Assembly (NCBI GenBank): GCA_026993355.1
Contig: JALWTX010000011.1
Span: 1-64,000 of the forward strand
Source of the DNA: Flavobacteriales bacterium
GTDB lineage: Bacteria; Bacteroidota; Bacteroidia; Flavobacteriales; Flavobacteriaceae
Direction: 5' to 3'
Length of the DNA stretch: 64,000 bases
Numbering within the stretch: the first letter of the stretch is position 1; each line of letters starts with the position of its first letter. Both the position numbers and the translations under genes were made by a program. This document shows, piece after piece, positions 7,565 to 15,958 of this stretch. Below the pieces are notes generated by a model that was not told the origin of the DNA, searched no databases, and saw nothing but the letters and a program-made list of their open reading frames with translations.

Positions 7565-8376
7565 ATAAAAATTTATTCTACATAGTTACTTTAATCATGC
7601 TTTTCCGCCTATTTACGGCTTGTAAAAACAAAGGGGAGCACCCCTTTAATTCTGACCTTAACCAGGCCAAAGACAGCTTTAATTATTTACCCACCAGCAC
7701 AACCAATGCTGTTATTAATCATCGTTTTTATAGTCTTTCTTATCATGAAAATTATGAAAACCCCGAATGGGTTGCCTACACGCTCACCCCTTCTCAAATA
7801 AGCCGTTACAAACGGAAAAGACCTTGGTTTAAACGCGACCCGTTTGTTAAAACCCTGTCGCCCGGCTATAAAAATTATTACCCCAATGGCTATGAAAAAG
7901 GACATTTAGTTCCGGCGGCCGATCGACAATTTTCAAAATATGCCTTTAACGAAACCTTCCTCACCTCCAATGTCAGCCCCATGAGCCATAAATTTAACAG
8001 TGGTATTTGGAACGACTTAGAAAAACAAGTGCGCTATTGGAGTAAACATAAAGGGAAATTGTACATCGTTACCGGTGGGATTTTATCACCGGATTTACCG
8101 CGTATAGGTTATGAAAAAGTAGCCGTCCCAAAGTATTTTTATAAAATTGTTTTGGCTAATCCCCAAACAAGCAAACCTGAATTAATCGCATTTTTAATCC
8201 CGCAAAATTATAAAGAAACAGACTTAAAAAAATATCTTATTCCCGTTGACAGTCTTGAAAAATTAACCGGAATAGATTTTTTCCCTGCCCTTCCCGATGC
8301 GGTCGAAAATAAAATTGAGGCCATCAACCAAAGTGGAAATTGGTCTTTTATACATTTTAAGACTTGGCAGCCTTAA
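7561..8376 (+). CDS. DNA/RNA non-specific endonuclease (NUC1 family), lipoprotein
   Basis: This is a 271-residue exported nuclease with a lipoprotein signal (MNKNLFYIVTLIMLFRLFTAC, lipobox FTAC). The beta-beta-alpha-metal core has YEKGHLVPAADRQ (111-123), where His115 is the expected general base; the usual DRGH is EKGH here. FNSGIW (145-150) supplies the metal-binding Asn. It probably degrades extracellular or periplasmic nucleic acid for nutrients. It overlaps radA by 4 bases and converges on polA. The variant catalytic motif is common in the family, so activity is likely. Confidence 0.85.
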   Translation: MNKNLFYIVTLIMLFRLFTACKNKGEHPFNSDLNQAKDSFNYLPTSTTNAVINHRFYSLSYHENYENPEWVAYTLTPSQISRYKRKRPWFKRDPFVKTLSPGYKNYYPNGYEKGHLVPAADRQFSKYAFNETFLTSNVSPMSHKFNSGIWNDLEKQVRYWSKHKGKLYIVTGGILSPDLPRIGYEKVAVPKYFYKIVLANPQTSKPELIAFLIPQNYKETDLKKYLIPVDSLEKLTGIDFFPALPDAVENKIEAINQSGNWSFIHFKTWQP

Positions 8377-8386
8377 AAATCAATTT

Positions 8387-11134
8387 TTAATGCGCTTCAA
8401 ACCAATTTTTGCCAACACCAATGTCGACAATGAGCGGCACGGGCAAATCGACTACCTGCTCCATTTCTGTTTTGATTAATTTTTTCATGGTTTCAACTTC
8501 TTCGTCCGGTACTTCAAATACCAATTCATCATGAACTTGTAACAACATTTTACTTTTGAGTTGCTGCTCGTTAATTTTGTGATGGATACGTATCATGGCT
8601 TTTTTTATAATATCCGCAGCGCTGCCTTGCAAAGGTGCATTGACGGCATTGCGTTCTGCAGCCGACCGCACAATGGCATTGCGTGAATGAATATCTTTTA
8701 AATAGCGTCGACGCCCAAAAATAGTTTCGACATAAGCTTTATCACGGGCAAAATCGATCTGTTTTTTGATATAATCCTTTAAGGTTGGATAGGTTTCAAA
8801 ATATGTATCAATGAGTTGCTTGGCTTCCGTCCGGCTTAAACCGGTTTGCTGACTAAGACCATGGGCTGATAAGCCGTAAATAATACCGTAATTGACGCTT
8901 TTTGCATGCGATCGTTGTGCTTTGGTTACCTCTTCTAAAGGAATACCAAACACCTTGGCAGCGGTGGCCCGGTGTATGTCTTCATCTTCACTAAAGGCTT
9001 TTAACATATCAGCATCTTGACTAAAAGAGGCAATTAAACGTAATTCGATTTGCGAATAATCGGCTGAGATTAATTTATGACCCGCCTCAGCCACAAAAGC
9101 TTTCCTTATTTCTTGTCCCCATTTGGTGCGAATTGGGATATTTTGCAAATTGGGATTGGTCGAACTCAAGCGGCCGGTGGCTGTAACGCCTTGGTTAAAA
9201 TGGGTATGAATACGGCCGGTCACCGGGTTGATGTATTTGGGCAATGCATCGACATAGGTTGTCTTTAATTTGGTCAAAGAGCGCCACTGTAATATTTTTT
9301 TAATAACCGGATGCGACTGGTATTTTTTCAAAATTTCTTCGGAAGTGGAATATTGTCCGGTTTTGGTTTTTTTGGGCTTGCTGTCTATTTTTAATTTTTC
9401 AAACAAGATAATCCCTAATTGTTTAGGCGAACCAATATTAAATTCTTCTCCAGCTATTTCAAAAATTTCCCTCTCCAGTTCTTTTATTTCTTTTTCTAAC
9501 GCCTGGCCAATTTGTTGTAAAACTTCGGTATCTAATTTGACACCTGCCAATTCCAAGTCGCCCAGCACTTTAATCAAGGGCATTTCAATTTCTTTATACA
9601 AACCTTCTGCGCCGGATTCTTTCAATTTTTCTACCAAAAGCTCTTTTAAACGTAAAGTAATATCGAGCTTTAACATGGTATAATTTATCCAATCTTGTTC
9701 GGTGGCTTTTTTCTTATCGGGCTTTTTTAATGAAATATTTAAATAATTTTCGGCCAATATTTCTAATTCATTACGCATTTCAGGATTTAATAAGTAATGA
9801 ATTATTAAGATATCTATTAAATCTCCTTCCAAAGGAATATTATTGTACTTCAATAATTTGTATTCTTCTTTTAAGTCATAACCTATTTTTTCCTTTTGAG
9901 GATGCACAAAAAAATCTCTGAAAAATGAAAGTTTTTCTGTGATATTTTCTTTTATTGGCACATGGTATATTTTTCCCTGATGATGCCCTAAAGCCAAGTG
10001 ATATTGTTTGTGGGTAAATTCAAATTGTTCGGGATATATGAGCACACCGGCACCGGTTTGATGTATTAATTTATCGCGTAATATTTGTAAAGCTTTTTCA
10101 CTATCGACACTTTGATAAAACTTATCTAATTGATCAAAACTGATTAAACCGGATGAACTTCCCGTCTCATTTTCATTTTCAAACAAATTATATTGTGTCG
10201 TCGTTTCCGAGGGTGCTTCTCCGGTGCGAAATAAACGGTTAAACTGTTCAGCTATTCTTCTAAATTCCAATTCTTTAAAGATAGCATTGGTTTTTTTAAA
10301 ATCAGGTTGATCAAGCCTGTATTGTTGTTCATCAAATTTTATGGGCGCATCCGTATTAATGGTTGCTAATTTTTTTGACAATAAGCCCAATTCTTTATTG
10401 GCTTCAATCTTTTCTTTCATTTTACCTTTTAGCCGGTCGGTATTGGCCAAAAGGTTTTCCATACTGCCAAATTCAGCCAAAAACTTTTTGGCGGTTTTCT
10501 CTCCTACGCCGGGTAATCCGGGAATATTATCGACACTATCACCCATCATACCTAAATAATCGATGACTTGTTTAGGGTCTTCAACCCCAAATTTTTCTTT
10601 TACTTTTTCTTTATCCCAAATTTCAATCCCATTTCCCATCCGCGAGGGCTTATATAAAAAGATATGATCGTCAACCAATTGGGCAAAATCCTTATCGGCC
10701 GTAACCATATAAACATCAAAACCTTCTTTTTGTGCCTGTTTGGCCAAAGTACCGATCAAATCATCGGCTTCCCAACCTTCATATTCTATTACCGGAATAT
10801 GCATGGCTTCTAATATTTTTTTAATGTAAGGGACCGCCAATTGAATACCTTCGGGGGTTTCTAAACGATTGGCTTTATAATCTTGATAGAGTTCCGATCG
10901 CTCTTTTGAGCCACCCAAATCAAATACAACCGCCAAGTGGTCCGGATTTTCGCGCCTGATAAGATCCATCAAAGTGTTTAAAAAACCGAAAATAGCAGAA
11001 GTATTTAAACCTTTTGAATTGATACGCGGATTTTTTATGAAAGCATAAAAAGCTCTGAAAATCAAGGCATAAGCATCGAGCAAAAAAAGTTTTTTCCTTG
11101 GTTCGTTTGATGGATGATTGGATTGTGGCGGCAT
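8387..11134 (-). CDS. polA: DNA polymerase I, with a degenerate proofreading domain
   Basis: This 915-residue polymerase fills gaps in Okazaki processing and excision repair. An N-terminal 5'-3' exonuclease domain is intact (about 14-300, with WEADDLIGTLA, TADKDFAQLV and GDSVDNIPGLPGVGEKTA). The family A polymerase domain is complete (about 515-915, with TGRLSSTNPNLQNIP, SADYSQIELR and LLQVHDELVFE). The middle 3'-5' exonuclease-like domain (about 335-505) has lost its metal ligands: the usual DxE is VLIYPEQF (364-371), the NLKYD aspartate is Glu in DLKEE (420-424), and the YxxxD aspartate is Lys489. It should therefore not proofread. A DUF6165 gene lies 24 bases upstream, probably in the same transcript. 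Confidence 0.95.
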   Translation of the reverse strand: MPPQSNHPSNEPRKKLFLLDAYALIFRAFYAFIKNPRINSKGLNTSAIFGFLNTLMDLIRRENPDHLAVVFDLGGSKERSELYQDYKANRLETPEGIQLAVPYIKKILEAMHIPVIEYEGWEADDLIGTLAKQAQKEGFDVYMVTADKDFAQLVDDHIFLYKPSRMGNGIEIWDKEKVKEKFGVEDPKQVIDYLGMMGDSVDNIPGLPGVGEKTAKKFLAEFGSMENLLANTDRLKGKMKEKIEANKELGLLSKKLATINTDAPIKFDEQQYRLDQPDFKKTNAIFKELEFRRIAEQFNRLFRTGEAPSETTTQYNLFENENETGSSSGLISFDQLDKFYQSVDSEKALQILRDKLIHQTGAGVLIYPEQFEFTHKQYHLALGHHQGKIYHVPIKENITEKLSFFRDFFVHPQKEKIGYDLKEEYKLLKYNNIPLEGDLIDILIIHYLLNPEMRNELEILAENYLNISLKKPDKKKATEQDWINYTMLKLDITLRLKELLVEKLKESGAEGLYKEIEMPLIKVLGDLELAGVKLDTEVLQQIGQALEKEIKELEREIFEIAGEEFNIGSPKQLGIILFEKLKIDSKPKKTKTGQYSTSEEILKKYQSHPVIKKILQWRSLTKLKTTYVDALPKYINPVTGRIHTHFNQGVTATGRLSSTNPNLQNIPIRTKWGQEIRKAFVAEAGHKLISADYSQIELRLIASFSQDADMLKAFSEDEDIHRATAAKVFGIPLEEVTKAQRSHAKSVNYGIIYGLSAHGLSQQTGLSRTEAKQLIDTYFETYPTLKDYIKKQIDFARDKAYVETIFGRRRYLKDIHSRNAIVRSAAERNAVNAPLQGSAADIIKKAMIRIHHKINEQQLKSKMLLQVHDELVFEVPDEEVETMKKLIKTEMEQVVDLPVPLIVDIGVGKNWFEAH

Positions 11135-11158
11135 AAAAACAAGTTTAAAAAATAAAAA

Positions 11159-11533
11159 TTAATCGTATTTTTGGTAAGACTTTTCTTCTACCAAATTTGA
11201 GCCGGTCAATTGGTTTATTTGACGTTTTACTTCCGAACGTTTGTCATTGGTAAAATAGACGGCACGGGCAGTTTCAATAAATTTTGGTCCAAAATCTTTG
11301 GCCCGTTCCAAATCGCGAATAGTATCTTCAATATCCCAAAGTTGCTGGTTAATATTTAGTAAAGATTTATATAATTCATGGTCTTTAGAAATGATTTGTT
11401 TAACGGCTTCATCGAGCACTGCATATTCTTTTTGTAAATTTTTTCGTTTTTCTTCATCAGTGATATGCTTCAATTTAATTTCGATAATGGTTAGTTTGTC
11501 CACAATTTCGCCATTAGATACTTCTATTTTCAT
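11159..11533 (-). CDS. DUF6165-like small protein
   Basis: This is a 124-residue, highly charged, helical, soluble protein. Its opening (MKIEVSNGEIVDKLTIIEIK) and the pattern LxxEYAVLxEAV are what I recall of DUF6165, a family often found near surface-polysaccharide genes. No catalytic motif is visible and no function is known to me. It has no signal peptide, and its stop lies 24 bases before the polA start, so it is probably transcribed with polA. The region upstream of the start (ATAATAATGATG) has no ribosome binding site. Confidence 0.6.
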   Translation of the reverse strand: MKIEVSNGEIVDKLTIIEIKLKHITDEEKRKNLQKEYAVLDEAVKQIISKDHELYKSLLNINQQLWDIEDTIRDLERAKDFGPKFIETARAVYFTNDKRSEVKRQINQLTGSNLVEEKSYQKYD

Positions 11534-11643
11534 TTTTTTAAATTTTATATAATAATAATGATGTAAAAATACAAAAAAGAACTTTATGACTTTTGGCCGG
11601 TTGCAACTTTATATCAACTCCTTTGGCTATCTATAACAAAAAA

Positions 11644-11683
11644 AACAGCCGTCAATATTGACAGGACAATATTGACGGCTGTT
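11644..11683 (-). terminator. strong terminator after the T9SS-exported protein gene
   Basis: A perfect 17-bp stem: AACAGCCGTCAATATTG (11644-11660), loop ACAGGA, and its complement (11667-11683). A-runs on the + strand to the left give the T-tail for the minus-strand transcript; a T-run on the right may also let it work in the other direction. Confidence 0.88.
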
Positions 11684-11701
11684 AATTTTTTATCTATAAG
11701 T

Positions 11702-13303
11702 TTATTTTTTCAAAATAATTTTTTGGGTAGCGGTTTCATAAGGCGTTTGAATGGTTACAAAGAAGACACTTCCCAAAGGATATTTTTGAAGGTTGTGAAC
11801 ATAGGTATTTTTACCCACTACCTGATTTTTCAAAAGTTTTCTTTCGATGAGTCTGCCATTTATATCGGTAATTTTTAAGATAACATTACCGGTATTTTTC
11901 AATTTATAATCCACTTTTAAAACACCATTAGTCGGGTTTGGATACACTTGCATACCCAAAATTCCGGTGCTTTGCGGATTTAATTGATGGCTGGCCACTG
12001 ACAAAGTCGAATTCAGATAGACCTTAAAAAGTTGACTACTGGCCGAACTAAGGCTACTGTCATTGCTAAAAAAAATGTTAGGTTGCGTGCTATTGATACC
12101 GCCAAAAATATAGCCTATTAAAGTGTTATTTCCGGTGATATCATCCAATTTTAAAACTTCGTTTGGATAATGTGGAATGCTTTTGACCGGTATAAACTCT
12201 GCGCCTGCGCCTAAATAACCGGGCATTTCTATGGGTAATTTATATTCGGCCATATTGCCATTGGCATCACGGGTTACCCTTGCAATGGTTTTGACAAATG
12301 GCACATTATCATCTTGTACCAAGGTGCCGTTATCATCATAATACTGCGCCATTCCACCGAAGAAAAGCGTGTGCATTTCATTATTACCAGCCGAATAAAG
12401 CGGAATAGTCGGACATTGATAATGATTATAATATTGTTGGAAATTGTTATCTTGACTATAGCCATTACTATCAATTGTAACAGGATTTAAAAAAGGCAAA
12501 TTGGCACTGGTTTGAAAAACACCCGAAAACATAGTCACGCCTTCTTCGCCATTGGGCAAAATTTGTGCTTCTGCACTTAAATCTCTTCTGTGTAACACAT
12601 CAGCATCGGTAAAGGAAGCCAAATGCGTCACAACTATGTTAGTGCCATCATCATCAATGGTAAAGCGATGAACCTGGTTGGTATATTCTTGGCTTGTATT
12701 GTTACTATTCATGCTATATCGCCCTAAAAATTTTTGACCGCCCAGTAAGTGATAAACATTGTTGACTTTACGTAAAATACCACCGGTTACTTGAAATTCG
12801 GGATCGTTTATTTGTCTGAAAAAACTTGTAAAACCGGTATTATTTATCACCGCATCAATCACTTGCGGAACATTTATGGCTGTCAAATAAGGGAAAGTAG
12901 TATGGTTATTTAGCGTAGCACTGTAACCATAGCCGCCTATAAAATATAGATAATCGCCCTCTTGATAAAAATTCATATTAGTCGAACTCAATTGCTCTTG
13001 AATAGAAGCCGGTAAAGAAGTTAATGGCGCCTCCCAATGTTGCAGGGTTGCCGGATCAATTACGATAAGTTGTGTATTATTGCCCGATGCTGCAAAAGCC
13101 GCATTACCTTGCATGGGATGCAGGCCATCGATACGACCACCAACCAGTAACCATTTGCCGTTACTATCTTGTCCGAAGGCAAATGAATGTAATCCATTCA
13201 AACCGTTAATGGTGACGGGTTCTAAAGTGATATCAAAGGGATTTTGGGCAAATAAGCCCAAGCTCACTAAAAATAATAAAAGGCTTAGGTGTTTTTTAAT
13301 CAT
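11702..13303 (-). CDS. T9SS-secreted protein with kelch-like repeats and type A sorting domain
   Basis: This 533-residue protein has an N-terminal Sec signal peptide (MIKKHLSLLLFLVSLGLFAQ, cleavage after FAQ). A central region (about 25-440) of recurring segments such as WLLVGGRIDG, YFIGGYGYS and HTLFFGGMAQY suggests a kelch/galactose-oxidase-type beta-propeller. A C-terminal type IX sorting domain (about 452-533) has the usual YPNPTNG, LKITDINGRLIERK and YPLGSVFFVTIQT...KIILKK blocks. The product should cross the outer membrane through the type IX system and be anchored or released. Ligand and activity are unknown. It is a single gene with a strong terminator. Confidence 0.82.
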   Translation of the reverse strand: MIKKHLSLLLFLVSLGLFAQNPFDITLEPVTINGLNGLHSFAFGQDSNGKWLLVGGRIDGLHPMQGNAAFAASGNNTQLIVIDPATLQHWEAPLTSLPASIQEQLSSTNMNFYQEGDYLYFIGGYGYSATLNNHTTFPYLTAINVPQVIDAVINNTGFTSFFRQINDPEFQVTGGILRKVNNVYHLLGGQKFLGRYSMNSNNTSQEYTNQVHRFTIDDDGTNIVVTHLASFTDADVLHRRDLSAEAQILPNGEEGVTMFSGVFQTSANLPFLNPVTIDSNGYSQDNNFQQYYNHYQCPTIPLYSAGNNEMHTLFFGGMAQYYDDNGTLVQDDNVPFVKTIARVTRDANGNMAEYKLPIEMPGYLGAGAEFIPVKSIPHYPNEVLKLDDITGNNTLIGYIFGGINSTQPNIFFSNDSSLSSASSQLFKVYLNSTLSVASHQLNPQSTGILGMQVYPNPTNGVLKVDYKLKNTGNVILKITDINGRLIERKLLKNQVVGKNTYVHNLQKYPLGSVFFVTIQTPYETATQKIILKK

Positions 13304-13541
13304 TGTTTGTGTATTTAAGTTAATTGTTTATCTTTATTATTAAAAATTATATAAGGTTACAAATATAGCAAAAAAATGACAACATTGTTAAACAAATCTT
13401 AAAATAAAATATAATTTTTTGTTTTTTTATTACAGTTAGCCCCAAATTGATTTAAAACAAGATCACAATAATAAATCGTATTTAAATTTTCACTTGGCCT
13501 TTTAATCCGCATCAATATTAAACCATTTTACAAAAAAAGAT

Positions 13542-13549
13542 TAAATTTG
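13542..13549 (+). promoter_or_regulatory. -7 promoter box (TAAATTTG) for the OmpH-like gene
   Basis: TAAATTTG matches TAnnTTTG and lies 33 bases before the ATG at 13583. Confidence 0.5.
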
Positions 13550-13582
13550 CTGCAAATATTAATTAAAACATAACAGAATATT

Positions 13583-14110
13583 ATGAAAAAAATTCTTTTA
13601 ATCATTCTTGCAATTGGACTACTTTCCGCCTGTCAACAAAAAGAAGCTAAAACAGCCTTTGTCAAAACCGAAACTATTTTTAAACAATACAAAGGCATTA
13701 AAGCACAAGAAGCAATTTTTAAACAAAAACAACAGGCTTTTGCCAAAAAATACGATTCAATTGTCAAACAATGGCGTCAAGAAGTGATGAAATTTCAACA
13801 AAATGCCCGTAAAATGACCCCTCAAAAGGCACAAAAGAAAGATCAAGAATTGTATCAAAAACAGCAAATGATACAACAAATGCAACAACAAGAAAGTGCT
13901 AAACTAACAGCCGAAATGCAAAAACAAACCGATTCTATCATCAAAAAAGTCTATGATTTTTTTGATGATTACGGCAAAAAAAACGGCTATAAATATATTT
14001 ACGGCAAAAATAATACAGGCGCTTTAATGTATGGTGATGCTAAATTGGATATCACAGACCAAGTTCTTAAAGCTTTAGATGCAGCTTATGAGGCGGCGCA
14101 AAAAAAATAA
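13583..14110 (+). CDS. OmpH/Skp-like periplasmic lipoprotein
   Basis: This is a 175-residue protein with a lipoprotein signal (MKKILLIILAIGLLSAC, lipobox LSAC) followed by FVKTETIFKQYKGIKAQEAIF, the OmpH-family opening. A long Gln/Lys-rich coiled coil (about 45-130) and a C-terminal beta segment (GYKYIYGKNNTGALMYGD...DITDQVLKALDAAY) complete the Skp fold. Skp-type proteins hold outer-membrane proteins in solution in the periplasm; a lipid-anchored version is common in Bacteroidota. It is followed by a hairpin and then tsaB. Confidence 0.8.
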   Translation: MKKILLIILAIGLLSACQQKEAKTAFVKTETIFKQYKGIKAQEAIFKQKQQAFAKKYDSIVKQWRQEVMKFQQNARKMTPQKAQKKDQELYQKQQMIQQMQQQESAKLTAEMQKQTDSIIKKVYDFFDDYGKKNGYKYIYGKNNTGALMYGDAKLDITDQVLKALDAAYEAAQKK

Positions 14111-14140
14111 GGAAACTTACTGTTTAAAATAACAAACTTA

Positions 14141-14168
14141 ATGCCGGCTTTTTTAGGCCGGCATCTTT
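14141..14168 (+). terminator. probable terminator after the OmpH-like gene
   Basis: ATGCCGGC (14141-14148) pairs with GCCGGCAT (14157-14164) around a T-rich loop; the following CTTTAAA is a weak U-tract, so termination may be partial and allow read-through into tsaB. Confidence 0.6.
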
Positions 14169-14185
14169 AAATATCGACAAAGGTT

Positions 14186-14863
14186 ATGTCAAATTATATT
14201 TTGAATATCGAAACTGCAACTAAAAATTGCTCGGTAGCTCTGGGACAAAACGAAAAAGTTATTGAGGTGATTGAGTATGCAGGTGAAGCTTATTCGCATG
14301 CCGAAAAACTACATCTTTTTATTAAAAAAATTTTAGATAATCACCGGCTAAAAGTTCAAGATTTAAGTGCGGTAGCCATTAGTCAAGGCCCCGGTTCCTA
14401 CACGGGTCTGCGCATTGGGGTTTCTGCGGCCAAAGGCTTAGCTTATGCTGCCGGTATTCCACTTATTGCAGTCTCTACATTAGAGGCCTTGGCCAGAAAG
14501 GTTAAAACCAAACAAGGCTATATCATACCGGTTCTTGATGCGCGTCGGTTAGAAGTTTACAGTGCCGTTTACAATGCCGGTTACCAACAAATCAGACCTA
14601 TAAAAGCCGATTTGCTCGATCAAAACCCTTTTGACAAATATTTGATGGAAAAAACCTGTGTTTTTGTAGGCGATGCGGTAGAAAAAACCAAAAAAATCAT
14701 CCAACATGAAAACGCCTGTTTTTCACCAGTTAAATATCCCTCTGCCAAAGAGTTACATACTTTGTCATACGTCAAGTTTTTAAATAAAGATTTTGAAAAT
14801 TTAGCCTATTTCGAACCTTTTTATTTAAAAGATTTTATTACGACAAGAAAAAAACAAGCTTAA
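14186..14863 (+). CDS. tsaB: tRNA threonylcarbamoyladenosine biosynthesis protein TsaB
   Basis: This 225-residue protein is the scaffold partner of TsaD and TsaE in making t6A at position 37 of ANN-decoding tRNAs. It has the ASKHA-type fold with NYILNIETATKNCSVALGQN at the start and the signature ISQGPGSYTGLRIGVSAAKG (around 66-85). Length is typical. The zinc-binding residues of TsaD are absent, as expected for TsaB. It stands between an OmpH-like gene and a coiled-coil protein gene that has its own promoter. Confidence 0.92.
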   Translation: MSNYILNIETATKNCSVALGQNEKVIEVIEYAGEAYSHAEKLHLFIKKILDNHRLKVQDLSAVAISQGPGSYTGLRIGVSAAKGLAYAAGIPLIAVSTLEALARKVKTKQGYIIPVLDARRLEVYSAVYNAGYQQIRPIKADLLDQNPFDKYLMEKTCVFVGDAVEKTKKIIQHENACFSPVKYPSAKELHTLSYVKFLNKDFENLAYFEPFYLKDFITTRKKQA

Positions 14864-14887
14864 AATACTAATTTATAAACCATAACG

Positions 14888-14917
14888 TTGTATTTAAAGA
14901 ATTAAAGCCTAAATTTG
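14888..14917 (+). promoter_or_regulatory. complete Bacteroidota-type promoter for the coiled-coil protein gene
   Basis: TTG at 14888-14890 and TAAATTTG at 14910-14917 are separated by 19 bases, the standard spacing between the -33 and -7 elements. The ATG is at 14935. Confidence 0.6.
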
Positions 14918-14934
14918 CAAAAAATAATAAAAAT

Positions 14935-15837
14935 ATGAATGCACAAACGAACAACTCAAACTTTTTGAAAGTCTTGGTCGCCTTATTGGGGGTTGCCATT
15001 TTAGGTTTAGGTTATTATACCTATGACATGTATAATGAATCTAAACAAACCGAACACATTTTGCAACAAGAAAAAGAACAAGTTATCAACGAATTGCAAG
15101 ATTTAAAAGTTAATTATGACAAAGCTTTGAAAGAAAAAACCGAAGTTTCCGGTAAACTTGAAGAAGCCAAAAAACGCATCGAATCTTTGATTGAAGAAGT
15201 TAAAAAACAGAAAAAAATCGATGCCCGTATTATTTATAAATACAAAAAAGAAATTGCCGCTTTAAAAGCTCAACGTGACAAATTGTACAAAATAGCCGAT
15301 TCGTTACGCGCTGCTAATATGGAGCTGATTACCGAAAATGATAGTTTAAATACCGACTTAACCAAACAAAAACAATTTAATGATACTTTACTCAATAAAA
15401 ATGAAGTTTTGTCGGCTACTTTAAATAAAGCAAAAATTTTATATCCGGTAAGTTTAAAAGCTGAAGGGGTAAAAATTAAAAGCTCGGGTAAAGTTGTAAC
15501 CACTTCCAAATACAAACGAGCAACTGCTATTCGTGTATGCTTTACTTTACCTAAAAATGAAGTTTTAGAAGGTCCCCAAAAATTTTATGTCCGAATTATA
15601 AACCCAAAAGGAGAGGTAATCGGTGATAAAACAGAATTGATTATTGACGATAATCCTATCCAAATAAGTGGGACTGAAGAAGTTATGTACGAAAAGAAAC
15701 CTTTGAAAGTTTGTATATTTGTTAAACCGCAAAATAAAGAAGCCGAATTTGTCAAAGGTAATTACCAAGTTGAAGTTTACCATAATGGAAACAAAGTGGG
15801 TACAACAGAATTTTATTTAACCAGTGGTCTTTTCTAA
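14935..15837 (+). CDS. membrane-anchored coiled-coil protein of unknown function
   Basis: This is a 300-residue protein: a short cytoplasmic tail, one transmembrane helix (about 11-31), a long coiled coil (about 35-170, heptads rich in Lys/Glu/Leu) and a C-terminal beta-rich domain (about 175-300, with AIRVCFTLPKNEVLEGPQKF and YQVEVYHNGNKVGTTEFYL). I recall relatives next to tsaB or glycyl-tRNA synthetase genes in Flavobacteriia, sometimes mislabelled as chromosome-partitioning proteins, but no Walker motif is present. The layout suggests an envelope-spanning structural or tethering role (inference). It has its own promoter and terminator. Confidence 0.75.
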   Translation: MNAQTNNSNFLKVLVALLGVAILGLGYYTYDMYNESKQTEHILQQEKEQVINELQDLKVNYDKALKEKTEVSGKLEEAKKRIESLIEEVKKQKKIDARIIYKYKKEIAALKAQRDKLYKIADSLRAANMELITENDSLNTDLTKQKQFNDTLLNKNEVLSATLNKAKILYPVSLKAEGVKIKSSGKVVTTSKYKRATAIRVCFTLPKNEVLEGPQKFYVRIINPKGEVIGDKTELIIDDNPIQISGTEEVMYEKKPLKVCIFVKPQNKEAEFVKGNYQVEVYHNGNKVGTTEFYLTSGLF

Positions 15838-15875
15838 TAGGCTATTGTAGTAAAATATTGTAAATTTCAATCATT

Positions 15876-15910
15876 AAAGCTATCTTTGTTCGTTCAAAGG
15901 TAGCTTTTTT
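15876..15910 (+). terminator. terminator between the coiled-coil protein gene and glyQS
   Basis: AAAGCTATCTTTG (15876-15888) pairs with CAAAGGTAGCTTT (15895-15907), one G-U pair, followed by T's. It lies 39 bases after the coiled-coil stop codon. Confidence 0.82.
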
Positions 15911-15958
15911 CATACCTTGCTAATAACAGTCTTAAAAAATTATAAAAATTTTTCAAAA

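Noticed and set aside
15876-15910. T-box or attenuator controlling glyQS
   Set aside because: The hairpin is a simple terminator directly after the previous gene; no T-box sequence, specifier loop or Gly-rich leader peptide is present, and T-boxes are not typical of this phylum.
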